Positions 24,801 to 31,518 of a stretch of DNA of 33,067 nucleotides are shown here, in pieces. Position 1 is the first letter of the stretch. Every line of letters begins with the position of its first letter. The notes beneath the pieces are model-generated. The model worked only from the letters and a program-made list of their open reading frames with translations. It was not told the DNA's origin and made no database searches. The translations under genes and the position numbers were made by a program. This DNA is from Actinomycetota bacterium (GTDB taxonomy: Bacteria; Actinomycetota; Acidimicrobiia; Acidimicrobiales; AC-14), in assembly GCA_005888325.1 (NCBI GenBank), contig VAWU01000010.1, positions 2,192 to 35,258 on the forward strand, in the 5' to 3' direction.

Positions 24801-24878
24801 AGATTCACCGAAGGTTTTTCAACTGCCGATCTGAGAGAAGCCAAAGCGCTGCTGGACGATCTCGCAGTCGTGCAGTGA
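21864..24878 (+). CDS. DUF4062-STAND NTPase-TPR protein
   Basis: A 1004-residue multidomain protein with GAGGGGGT 5 nt before the ATG. Residues about 16-105 form a DUF4062 domain (VRVFVSSTLEELADERAAARDAIEQLHLAPVLFE, SHIFVGIYWQKYGW). A STAND/NB-ARC-type ATPase follows: Walker A GTGGTGKT at 204-211, Walker B LLLLD at 275-279, the TSREPL sensor at 306-311 and GLPLAIEL at 378-385. A winged-helix-like part comes next (SYEMLDPGEQRLFALLSVFPG). The last ~550 residues are TPR-like helical repeats ending at the TGA. The ATPase and TPR parts resemble COG3903/AfsR-type ATPases, but the N-terminus is DUF4062 and not a DNA-binding or cyclase domain. STAND proteins oligomerise after sensing a ligand through the repeats. 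Roles range from regulation to antiviral defence; which applies here is unknown. Confidence 0.9.
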   Translation: MTDRGAPAIRTPDQRVRVFVSSTLEELADERAAARDAIEQLHLAPVLFELGARPHPPRDVYRAYLDQSHIFVGIYWQKYGWVAPGEEISGLEDEYRLSGDRPKLIYVKRPAPDREARLSQLLDRVRGDDTACYKRFGSAEELRELIEDDLMVLLSERFETPTEQALGTVPSNLPAALDRFVGRTHELQEVTDRLGRMRLLTLLGTGGTGKTRLALQVATDLRDDFEDRIYFVDLAASRDVESVLSVTARAIGLREVSNRPLLDDLKAQIGTRKMLLLLDNFEQVTTAAPAMAELLRECPELKQLVTSREPLHVSGEHVFPVPPLALPQADLRDVSVEQLAQSEAIQLFVERAQAVKPDFRLTEENARAVAQLCVRLDGLPLAIELATARLRLFSPQALVERLGNRLKLLRGGARDAPVRQQTLRDTIDWSYEMLDPGEQRLFALLSVFPGAGFEAVEDVASRIKGLEEIDVLDGLSSLVDKSLIRRVDHGDAESRLLMLETIREFATARLDEDPEVSSAARRAHAAYFADWTQRQWEQLTGDGREAASERMATDIENIRTAWRYWFAERNFEQLGKFTDSLWLLYDARGWYHATVSLTTDLLDLLSSTPSTPERVLEQITLQTSLARVLLALKGYTQEVEEAYTRALDLCEGEGEIPQLLPVLRGLSSLYIYRAEFEKGARAGEQILRLAERYDDASARVEGHLVLGANLAFLNRLQPGMEHLEKGIAAYDPERHDPRRFQLGNNPGVVCFTTSALVLWMLGFPDRARDRANDAIGLARRLNHPSSMAYAQFHTGLIHLWRREDELAHGCAQAVLDIAERHEFQIWRAVGSCLSGAALAGMGSPDAGLALIERAMNTYQRLKTPPVFWPLLLYLQAGACGLAGRPGDGLTVLDEAVEIATQSAGHTLWSEFFQLKADLLLALSPDNAAEAESWLQRAVDTAAEVQAPMLQLRAALRLGRLWRRQGKTEPARELLSDAYERFTEGFSTADLREAKALLDDLAVVQ

Positions 24879-24922
24879 AGCGCATGGGCCGTAGCGCATA
24901 GCTGCCAGTCGCTCGGCCCGCC

Positions 24923-25090
24923 TCATTGGGTGCGGACCCACGCGGTCATCGCAACAGCCTCGGGCGAACGCCTCGCATGGTTTGAGCCAACCGAGCGTCT
25001 GTCGAGGGCGTCCGTTCAGCGAGCGGGCGATCCGGTCGAGCTCTGCTCGGTCAGCGCCGACATGTCCCTGGTGCGGGGGGAGTACTCCAA
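24923..25090 (-). mobile_element. IS30-family transposase C-terminal relic, frameshifted
   Basis: Reading the minus strand, three consecutive frames carry pieces in the order expected at the end of an IS30 transposase. First LEYSPRTRDMSALTE, then AELDRIARSLNGRPRQTLGW...CEAFA, then EAVAMTAWVRTQ and a TGA at 24923. The LNGRPRQTLGW phrase is the most diagnostic. Two frameshifts and the absence of the DDE core show that it is dead. No terminal inverted repeats were found. Confidence 0.6.
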
Positions 25091-25186
25091 TGCATCGCGT
25101 CGCCCCCCGACCATGCACGCGACGATCGTCATCGACCCTTGGACGCGGCCAGCCCAGCGGTCGGGAGCGGGCTGGTACACGCTTCG

Positions 25187-26612
25187 TTAGGACACGGGCG
25201 GTTTGTGGTCGGCCCATGGGCGGGCGTGTTCGAGTTGGGCTGCCAACGAGAGGAGTGTTGTCTCGCCGTTGAGGGGCGCGGCGATCTGGACTGCGGTCGG
25301 TAGGCCGTCTTGGTCGAAGCCGACATGGTCGAGCCCGGGTCGGAGCTCGCTGAAGGCGTCGCTGCTCTCGGGTTGAGAGTGTTGGTGGATCCCGAACAGC
25401 GTGGGGCCACCGAGTAGCCAGACGACGTGGTGGAACGGGCCGGTGTCCTCGTCGAGCACGGGCTTGGCGTCGAAGAGACGCTCATACCATCGGGTGCTGC
25501 GTCCGAGGTCGCTGGAGCAGCGGGCTGCCGTGCAGCCGCCGCCCAATGGCGGCCATGCGACGAGACCGAGATTCGAGCCGTTCTGGGCGATCGAGGGTAG
25601 CCGCGTCGTCAGCCACGCCGGCGAGGTAGAGGGGCATGATGTCGGGCAGCAGCAGCCCCCAGTTGGGGTCGCGCTCGGTGATCTCATGGCCGAGAGAACC
25701 CAGCAGCTCAGCGGTGTCCTCGACCGCGCGGCGCGCCACCGGGCCGGCCTTGACGCCTGGCAGCGTTCCTTTGAGCGACACCGCCACTCGCAGGCGACGG
25801 GGCGGGCGGCGGGCGGCGTCGGCGAAGCTGATCTCCGGCTCGGCAGGTACGTGGGCGTCGCCGGGCGCGGCTCCCCGCAGCGCGTCGTCAAACAGCGCAG
25901 CGTCGAGCACGCTGCGTGCCAGGCCACCGAACACCGTCAGGCCGTGCCAGTGCTCGGGGTCGGGCAGCGTCGAGATGCGACCGCGCGTCGGCTTGAGCCC
26001 GAACAGCCCACACAGCGCCGCTGGCACCCGGATCGACGCCCCGCCGTCGGAACCCAACCCGACGGGCGCGAGGCCCGAGGCCACGGCGGCGGCGGTCCCG
26101 CCACTGGAGCCACCGGCGGACCGGCCGATGTCCCACGGATTGCGCGTGGCTCCGCCGGTCTGGGACTCGGTCATGTGGCCCCACATCGCCAACTCGGGCA
26201 TCGTGGTCTTGGCCAGGATCGGCGCGCCCGCTGCCCGCAGACGCCGCACGACCTCGGCGTCGCTGCGGGCCGGCGTCTCGTTCGCGCCGGTGCCGTGCCC
26301 GGTGACCTCGCCGGCGATGGCGACGTTGTCTTTCACCACGACGGGCACGCCCAGCAGCGGGCCCGACTCACCCGCCCGCAGCCGCGCCAGCGCAGCGTCG
26401 GCCTCGGCCCGCGCAGCCTCGGCCCGCACCGTCACGAAGGCGTGGAGCTTGGGATCGAGACGCTCGATGCGAGCCAAATAGAGCTCCACCAGCTCCCGCG
26501 GCGTGATCTCGCGCTCCTGCAGCAGCTCGGACAGGCGCGCCACGCCCGCAAAGGCGAGATCCTCGCCCGCCACGGTCGACCCCTCGGGGGGAGGTTCGGA
26601 TGAGCCGGGCAC
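25187..26612 (-). pseudogene. Amidase-signature enzyme gene disrupted by a VOC fragment
   Basis: From a GTG near 26612 a standard amidase runs for ~370 residues. It holds the catalytic Lys (VVVKDNVAIAG, Lys94), the Gly/Ser-rich signature GRSAGGSSGGTAAAVASG (cis-Ser169) and the nucleophile Ser193 in GSDGGASIRVPAA. Homology ends near nt 25540 (RRMAAIGRRLHGS) and the frame closes at 25482. Amidase sequence resumes in another frame at about 25315 with DGLPTAVQIAAPLNGETTLLSLAAQLE, ending at the TAA at 25187. About 85 residues expected between these points are missing and replaced by ~67 residues of glyoxalase-like sequence. The active-site half is intact, but the chain should be unfolded or truncated. 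The start codon is approximate; a GTG at 26573 is an alternative. Confidence 0.75.
25316..25518 (-). pseudogene. VOC (glyoxalase-like) domain fragment inside the amidase gene
   Basis: The frame reads SDLGRSTRWYERLFDAKPVLDED, HHVVWLLGGPTLFGIHQH and FSELRPGLDHVGF. These are the first half of a vicinal-oxygen-chelate protein, starting just after the usual first strand and stopping at the 'LDHVGF' strand. The second beta-alpha-beta-beta-beta module is absent. The right-hand side passes in frame into amidase sequence (VGF then DQDGLPTAVQ). Confidence 0.72.
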
Positions 26613-26821
26613 GGCACCGACCGTAGCCCTGCGCGACCCGTCGGACGGTACGTGACGCGCGCGAACGGTGACGCCCGTGAGACGGTCGCTCGATGCCCCA
26701 CAACGTCTCCACGGGATGTCCTCCGTCACGGACGATCGACGGCTCCGCGTGCGACGCGCAATTCAGCGCGGCGAGCGTCCCAGAACGCGACGCGTCACGC
26801 GCACCGATCTGCCGCGCCGCG
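26613..26821. other. Short gap between amidase and WhiB relic, nothing recognised
   Basis: The bases between the amidase start and the WhiB relic stop show no gene, repeat or hairpin I can support. It would contain the amidase promoter if the gene is still transcribed. Confidence 0.4.
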
Positions 26822-27014
26822 CTACCTCCACCTCCCGTCCGACGCAACCGACTGAGCTCGCCGTTCGCGCCTCGACAGCCCGCCCCGCTCGTGGTGTTCG
26901 AGCGCGAAGGCCAGGCATTCATCGCGCATGAGGCAGCGGCCGCACACTGCCCGGGCGGGCTCGCTCGGGAAAGAAGTCGACCTCCGGGTGCTCGCGACAA
27001 CTGCCATCGCGCAT
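26822..27014 (-). pseudogene. WhiB-family regulator relic
   Basis: From the ATG at 27014 one frame reads MRDGSCREHPEVDFFPERA, the first-Cys region of WhiB. The adjacent frame continues PARAVCGRCLMRDECLAFALEHHERGGLSRRERRAQ to a stop at 26822. All four [4Fe-4S]-ligand cysteines are present (C, then CxxC-x5-C), but split by a frameshift near 26970. The hallmark G(V/I)WGG turn is also cut to GG: HERGGLS stands where HERFGIWGGLS is expected, a loss of four residues. Two independent lesions argue for a true pseudogene. WhiB proteins are actinobacterial redox- or NO-responsive partners of the sigma factor. Confidence 0.72.
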
Positions 27015-27360
27015 CCGGGCCGGACGCTCGCCGAGGACCCAGAGCACGGTCGCGGATGACTCGGTCCGACCGAGCGGAGTAGCGCCGATACTGCCGCTGA
27101 CGTCGAGAGCCACCGTTGGCCGATGGTCACCCACGGCGGGACGGAGAAGCGACGACCCTCCAATAGGAGCGCCGGGGACGCGCACCGGGCGAGATGGTTG
27201 GGATCGTCGCCCGGTGCCGGCGACCGGGTGCTGCCTGAGGGTGGTCGCCGTGGTGTCGAGGAGCGGCGGAACCCCCCGACGAATCGAGTGTGCGCCTGCT
27301 GGAGCGTGGTTACAAGCGGCGAACGGCCGTCGCGGGAAAGCAGGGAACCGTTGCACCAGA
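27015..27360. other. 346-bp gap, no gene recognised
   Basis: The bases between the WhiB relic start and the ATG of the next gene contain open frames on both strands but no domain, no tRNA-like fold and no clear promoter that I can support. It presumably holds the promoters of the two divergent genes. Confidence 0.4.
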
Positions 27361-27939
27361 ATGATCTCGGGGAAACTCTTCGAAGCCTCAGCGGGATCGG
27401 GGTTCGTCACCCTGTGGGCGGCCACTCTCGGGCTTGGCGCGCGGTGGGTCAGATCCGACGAGAATGGGCCCGTACGCGAGGCGCACGAGCTCATTGCACT
27501 GGCACTGGCCCTCGAGGATGAGGGCCGCCCCGATGAAGACGTCGTGGCCGCGCTCGTCGCTGCGGCGGAGGGCCACATACTGCGACTGCAAAGCGCTTAC
27601 GCGTCCACGCTGTACCTGACTCACGAGTTGCCATTCGACCAGAGGGCCCACGATTTATCGGCGATGTTCTTGACAGCGCTTAAGTACGTGGCCGCCCACG
27701 AGCCCGTTGATGGCAGGGGTGGTTCGGCGGACACTGAGTGGCTGAGACGCGGCCGCGATCGAGAACAACGCGGGGTGCTCGCCGACCGGCTCGCGATTGC
27801 AACCGGTGACCGCGAAGCAGTTCTTCGCAACGCTCGCCAGCTTCAAGCCGATCTCGATCGCTTGCGAAGAGAGAGGAAGTGGCAGGCGCTCGAGGCGCGC
27901 GACGTGCCTGGGACCTGCGAAACGGGGCCTGAGCAGTAG
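27361..27939 (+). CDS. Hypothetical protein, helical
   Basis: A 192-residue reading frame from the ATG at 27361; the same frame is open further upstream, but that part is Arg/Gly-rich and not protein-like. I do not recognise the family. It starts with a mildly hydrophobic segment (GSGFVTLWAATLGLGARWV). It continues as mostly amphipathic helices (REAHELIALALALEDEGRPDEDVVAALVAAAEGHILRLQSAY) and ends in a charged, possibly coiled helix (QLQADLDRLRRERKWQALEARD). No ribosome site is obvious before the ATG. It lies between a WhiB relic and a regulator gene on the opposite strand. Codon composition looks coding, so it is probably real. Confidence 0.5.
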   Translation: MISGKLFEASAGSGFVTLWAATLGLGARWVRSDENGPVREAHELIALALALEDEGRPDEDVVAALVAAAEGHILRLQSAYASTLYLTHELPFDQRAHDLSAMFLTALKYVAAHEPVDGRGGSADTEWLRRGRDREQRGVLADRLAIATGDREAVLRNARQLQADLDRLRRERKWQALEARDVPGTCETGPEQ

Positions 27940-28241
27940 CCGATTGCCGCCGATGCCTCACGTCGTGACTGCTGGGGCGCGACACGCGGAAATTAGCCGC
28001 GGTGGAGCAACGCACTCGCCGTCGCGCTGCTGCCGGCACCTCCCCACCGCAAGTGGGTCACGTCGTCGTTCAGGTCGATCCGAAGGACGCCGATCCAGGT
28101 TGACCGTCGCCAGACCCGCTGCCTTGTTCAGCGCACTTTCAGCCGACCACGAGGCAACCCGCAGATCACCGCAGCATCGCGAGACCTGCCGGCAGGTAGG
28201 CCTCTCTGATCCGCACTTCGTCGAGGCCGTCCTTTGAGCGT
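27940..28241. other. 302-bp gap between convergent genes, nothing recognised
   Basis: This stretch separates the hypothetical gene from the convergent regulator gene. I see no domain in any frame and no strong hairpin. It may be remnant DNA. Confidence 0.4.
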
Positions 28242-28976
28242 TCACGCTTTGGCGAGCCGGACGCAGCACTGACCCGGACAGGGTTCGAGGCGCGCCTTGA
28301 AATCCGAACGCTCGAGACCGTCGACGAAACCGGTCATGAGCTCGAGGTTCATGCCGCAGACAAGGTCGGTGTAGTCCTGCGCGAGCGCGTGGAACGGGCA
28401 GTTGGCCAGGGTGACGCCGGTGGCGTCGGTGCGCGGTTCGTAGCCGCAGTCGCGCAACACGTTCGTCGTGGCGTCGAGGACCGTGGCACGGCTCGCACGC
28501 GCGCCGGCCTGCTCGCGAGCTCGGTGACCGAGGGACTCGCCTACGTCTCGGGCGGCGTCGCGTAGTGCGTCGCCGACCGGGGTGTGGTCGCGCTCGGCGG
28601 CGGTGACGGCGCGAGCGAGCAGTCGCCCGGCGAGCTCGTAGTCGCGTTGGGGGAGGCTGACCGCGAGCTGGCGCGCCGAGCGGCGGTAGAGCTTGGCCGG
28701 CCGTCCCGCGCCGGGCCCGCCTCGTCCGGGAGGCCGGGCGTAGTCGACGTCGAGCAGGCCGTCCTCGACGAGCTTGTCGAGGTGGAACTTGGCCACATGA
28801 CGGGCCACGCCACCGCCTTCAGCCGCCTGGTCACGATTGACCGGGGCTGATTGGGCGACCACGTACCGGTACAGCGCTCGGCGGATCGGCTCGGCCAACG
28901 CGGCGATGCCGGTGACCTGCGCGTCGAAGTCGGGACCGGATGTCGTCGGGGTGGTTGTCGGCTCTTCCGTGCTCAA
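28242..28976 (-). CDS. SufR-like (COG2345) helix-turn-helix regulator with C-terminal cysteine cluster
   Basis: A 244-residue regulator. The frame is open to 29231, but the TTG at 28976 is favoured: AAGGGA stands 8-10 nt upstream and homology begins soon after (AQVTGIAALAEPIRRALYRYV). The winged helix covers about residues 20-100 (VARHVAKFHLDKLVEDGLLDVDYARPPGRGGPGAGRPAKLY). The C-terminal part carries Cys193 (ANCPFHALA), Cys207 (DLVCGMN), Cys233 and the Cys237-Cys238 pair (EPCPGQCCVRL), plus Cys177. This arrangement recalls the Fe-S-cluster-binding SufR family, which derepresses its targets when the cluster is damaged by oxidants, NO or iron lack. It diverges from the DoxX-patatin-FolE-reductase cassette and is the obvious candidate to control it. 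Confidence 0.85.
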   Translation of the reverse strand: MSTEEPTTTPTTSGPDFDAQVTGIAALAEPIRRALYRYVVAQSAPVNRDQAAEGGGVARHVAKFHLDKLVEDGLLDVDYARPPGRGGPGAGRPAKLYRRSARQLAVSLPQRDYELAGRLLARAVTAAERDHTPVGDALRDAARDVGESLGHRAREQAGARASRATVLDATTNVLRDCGYEPRTDATGVTLANCPFHALAQDYTDLVCGMNLELMTGFVDGLERSDFKARLEPCPGQCCVRLAKA

Positions 28977-28990
28977 CCGAGTGTCCCTTC

Positions 28991-29057
28991 TAAGAGAGAA
29001 AGTAGTTGACGAAATGTCCTGGTGCTCTCTAAAGTAAAGAATACTATCCGTTAGAGA
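28991..29057. promoter_or_regulatory. TTAGAGA half-sites in the divergent regulator/DoxX gap
   Basis: TAAGAGAG (28991-28998), its inverted partner CTCTCTAA (29025-29032) and TTAGAGA (29051-29057) form three related half-sites in alternating orientation. They lie between the regulator gene and doxX, on an AT-richer island. They flank and overlap the promoter elements, as expected for operator sites of the adjacent regulator. Confidence 0.5.
29006..29035 (+). promoter_or_regulatory. Promoter of the DoxX-patatin-FolE operon
   Basis: TTGACG (29006-29011) and TAAAGT (29030-29035) stand 18 bp apart, resembling -35 and -10 elements. They lie ~40 nt before the DoxX ATG at 29074. TACTAT at 29042 is an alternative -10. 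Confidence 0.45.
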
Positions 29058-29073
29058 TGGAGGCAATCCCGAA

Positions 29074-29523
29074 ATGACCAGCACACTCGCCACCCGACCT
29101 TCCCCCACTCGGAGCTCGACCCGCGTGGTGCGCAACGATCCGGCCCTCCAGGCGTTCTGGCTGCTGCGCGTCGGCTTCACCGTGGCGCCGATCCTGTTCG
29201 GGCTCGACAAGTTCTTCCACGTCCTCGTCAACTGGGACCGCTATTTCGCCCCCTTCATCGTGCGCCAGACCCCGTGGACTGCCCATGAGTTGATGTACGC
29301 CGTCGGGGTCATCGAGATCGTCGCCGGTCTCGTCGTCGCCCTGCGACCCCGCTTCGGTGGCTACCTGGTGGCCGCCTGGCTGGCCGGGATCATCGTGAAC
29401 CTGGTGATCGTCCCCGGCTTCTACGACGTCGCCCTGCGCGACTTCGGACTGCTCATCGCTGCCATCGCCCTCGCTCGACTGGCCACCGCGTTCGGTTCGC
29501 CGGCCCGCGCCGTGATGAGCTGA
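29074..29523 (+). CDS. DoxX-like four-helix membrane protein
   Basis: A 149-residue integral membrane protein with GGAGG upstream of the ATG. After a soluble Thr/Ser/Arg-rich N-terminus there are four hydrophobic helices. They lie around ALQAFWLLRVGFTVAPILFGLDKFF, LMYAVGVIEIVAGLVVAL, YLVAAWLAGIIVNLVIV and FGLLIAAIALARLATAF. The phrases GLDKFF and VIEIVAGLVVAL are typical of the DoxX/DUF417-like superfamily. In mycobacteria DoxX takes part in a membrane oxidoreductase complex linked to redox stress; here the function is inferred only by family. First gene of the cassette; patatin begins 2 nt after its stop. Confidence 0.82.
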   Translation: MTSTLATRPSPTRSSTRVVRNDPALQAFWLLRVGFTVAPILFGLDKFFHVLVNWDRYFAPFIVRQTPWTAHELMYAVGVIEIVAGLVVALRPRFGGYLVAAWLAGIIVNLVIVPGFYDVALRDFGLLIAAIALARLATAFGSPARAVMS

Positions 29524-29525
29524 GC

Positions 29526-30431
29526 ATGACCGTCGCCTTCGTCCTGTCCGGCGGGGGCAGCCTCGGCGCCGTCCAGGTCGGGATGCTCCAAGCGCTCGCC
29601 GAGCGCGACGTGCGCCCCGATCTGTTGATCGGGACCTCGGCCGGTGCCATCAACGCGGCCTACGTGGCGGGCCACGGCACCGGCCGCGAGACCCTCGAAA
29701 CCCTCGCCGACACCTGGCGGGGACTGCGCCGCCAGGACGTGTTCCCCTTCGACCCGCTCCGGCATGTGCTCGCGCTGGCCGGATCCCGCGACTCGTTGTG
29801 CTCCAACCGCGGCCTTCGCCGTCTGATCGACGCGTACCTGCCCTACCGCAACCTCGAAGAGGCCGCCATCCCTGTGCACATCGTGACCACGAACCTGCTC
29901 AGCGGCGAGGAAGTTCTGCTGTCGACTGGCGACGCGGCCAGCGCGGTACTGGCCAGCGCCACCATTCCGGGCGTACTGCCCGCGGTGGAACGCGAGGGCC
30001 TCACCCTCGTGGACGGCGGCGTCGCGGACAACGCTGCCCTCTCCCAGGCCGTCGCCCTCGGTGCGGACGAGATCTACGTCCTGCCCGCCGGGTTCGCCTG
30101 TGCCCTGCAACGACCACCGACGAGCGCGCTGGCCGCGGCCGTGCAGGCCCTCACCCTGCTGATCGAGCAGCGGCTCGTGATGGACGTCGCGCAGTTCGCC
30201 GGCAACGCGCAGATCAAGGTGCTGCCCCCGCTGTGCCCCCTGGCCGTGTCGTCCGCCGACTTCAGCCATGCCGCCGAACTCATCCAACGCGCCCACGACG
30301 CCACCGGCCGCTGGATCGACTCCGGCGGCCCGTCGCTGCCGGCCCCGCAGCGGTTCTTGTCATTGCACCACCACCGACCCGACACCACCGCCGGGATCGA
30401 CGAACACGACTGTGCCGAGCTGGTGGCATGA
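29526..30431 (+). CDS. Patatin-like phospholipase
   Basis: A 301-residue patatin-family lipid acyl hydrolase. The oxyanion-hole loop is SGGGSLGAVQVGML (about residues 8-21), the nucleophile elbow GTSAG has Ser38, and the second member of the Ser-Asp dyad is Asp161 in VDGGVADN. The bacterial RssA/NTE-type layout is complete. No signal peptide or membrane segment is seen, so it probably acts at the inner face of the membrane on phospholipids. It overlaps folE by ATGA, indicating coupled translation. Confidence 0.92.
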   Translation: MTVAFVLSGGGSLGAVQVGMLQALAERDVRPDLLIGTSAGAINAAYVAGHGTGRETLETLADTWRGLRRQDVFPFDPLRHVLALAGSRDSLCSNRGLRRLIDAYLPYRNLEEAAIPVHIVTTNLLSGEEVLLSTGDAASAVLASATIPGVLPAVEREGLTLVDGGVADNAALSQAVALGADEIYVLPAGFACALQRPPTSALAAAVQALTLLIEQRLVMDVAQFAGNAQIKVLPPLCPLAVSSADFSHAAELIQRAHDATGRWIDSGGPSLPAPQRFLSLHHHRPDTTAGIDEHDCAELVA

Positions 30432-31066
30432 GCACCAACGTTGCTGCTCACGCCCAGCCTACCGACACGGTGCGGCCGCGCGGTCGTCTCCGCGTCGTCG
30501 GCGGCGAACAGATGATCGACCTGGTCGCCGCCGAACAGGCGGTCCGTGAGCTGCTCGTCGCTCTCGGCCGCGATCCCGACGCCGAGCACGTGTACGACAC
30601 CCCTCGCCGCGTCGCGGGCGCCTTCGCCGAACTGTTGACCCCCGAACCGTTCGACCTCACCACCTTCGCCAACGACGAGGGCTACGACGAACTGATCCTG
30701 GCCCGCGACATCCCCTTCCAGTCCCTGTGCCAGCACCATCTGCTGCCCTTCCACGGCGTTGCCCACGTCGGCTACATCCCCGACGCGCGCATCCTCGGCT
30801 TGTCCAAGCTCGCTCGTGTCGTCGAGCTGTTCGCCCGCGACCTCCAAATCCAAGAGCGGCTCACCACCGAGGTTGCCGGCTGGCTGCAGGACCACCTCGA
30901 ACCCAAAGGCGTCGGCGTCGTGCTCGAAGCCGACCACCTGTGCATGTCTTTGCGAGGCGTGCGCGCGACCGGCGCCCGCACCGTCACCTCTGCCGTGCAC
31001 GGCCTGCTCCGCCACGACCCCCGCTCCCGCCAAGAGTTCTTCGTCCTCACCGGCACCCGCCGGTGA
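30428..31066 (+). CDS. folE: GTP cyclohydrolase I
   Basis: A 212-residue enzyme converting GTP to 7,8-dihydroneopterin triphosphate, the first step of folate or tetrahydrobiopterin synthesis. The zinc ligands are Cys101 and His104 (SLCQHHLLPF) and Cys172 (DHLCMSLRGV); the spacing of 3 and 68 equals that of the E. coli enzyme (C110, H113, C181). YDTPRRVAGAFAELL and GLSKLARVVELFARDLQIQERLT match the active-site core. The length is normal. No other folate gene (folP, folB, folK) is adjacent, so this may be a second, stress-linked FolE that feeds a pterin-dependent process. That is inference. It starts with a 4-bp overlap to patatin. Confidence 0.95.
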   Translation: MSTNVAAHAQPTDTVRPRGRLRVVGGEQMIDLVAAEQAVRELLVALGRDPDAEHVYDTPRRVAGAFAELLTPEPFDLTTFANDEGYDELILARDIPFQSLCQHHLLPFHGVAHVGYIPDARILGLSKLARVVELFARDLQIQERLTTEVAGWLQDHLEPKGVGVVLEADHLCMSLRGVRATGARTVTSAVHGLLRHDPRSRQEFFVLTGTRR

Positions 31067-31088
31067 GTGACCCAGAGAGGTGACCGCC

Positions 31089-31502
31089 ATGCCCGCCACC
31101 GACACCCAGCCCCTCGCCACGAGCGTGCTCGCCGAGTTCACGCACACGCTGCGCACGATGGCTCCGGACGGCGTTCGCCGCTGCGCGACGCGGCTGCAGA
31201 CAACCGGAGGCGATCTCGACGGGTGGCAGACGATCATCACCGTGGACCGCCGCCTACGCGACGGCCACCTCTCTCGTCGCGCCGCGACAGCCGCCCGCGC
31301 CGCCCGCGACGTCGCCACCGTCACCGATGTCGCCGACGGGATCGACGCCGAGGTCATCGCGGTCGCGCGCGCCGCGAGCGACGCCGCCCGCGCCCTCGTT
31401 CCCTGCTGTCTCCTCACCGATGCCAACTCGTTCGCCGTCGGCTGCGAACCGGTCGCCCCTTCGGACCCCAACCGCGCCACCGGCCCTTCGGCCGCCGCCT
31501 GA
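31089..31502 (+). CDS. Small hypothetical protein of the FolE cassette
   Basis: A 137-residue protein of unknown family. The ATG at 31089 has GAGAGG 8 nt upstream; a GTG at 31080 in the same frame is possible but would overlap the ribosome site. The sequence is Ala/Arg/Thr/Asp-rich and probably all-helical (SVLAEFTHTLRTMAPDGVRRCATRL, DVATVTDVADGIDAEVIAVARAASDAARALV), with three cysteines in its second half (PCCLLTD, VGCEP). No known domain is recognised. It is spaced 22 bp after folE and 16 bp before the reductase, so it is almost surely in the same operon. Confidence 0.75.
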   Translation: MPATDTQPLATSVLAEFTHTLRTMAPDGVRRCATRLQTTGGDLDGWQTIITVDRRLRDGHLSRRAATAARAARDVATVTDVADGIDAEVIAVARAASDAARALVPCCLLTDANSFAVGCEPVAPSDPNRATGPSAAA

Positions 31503-31518
31503 CCGCACAGGAGAGACC

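Noticed and set aside
24930-25190. Plus-strand frame downstream of the STAND gene as a small partner protein
   Set aside because: It has no ribosome site or domain, and the opposite strand carries the IS30 transposase relic.
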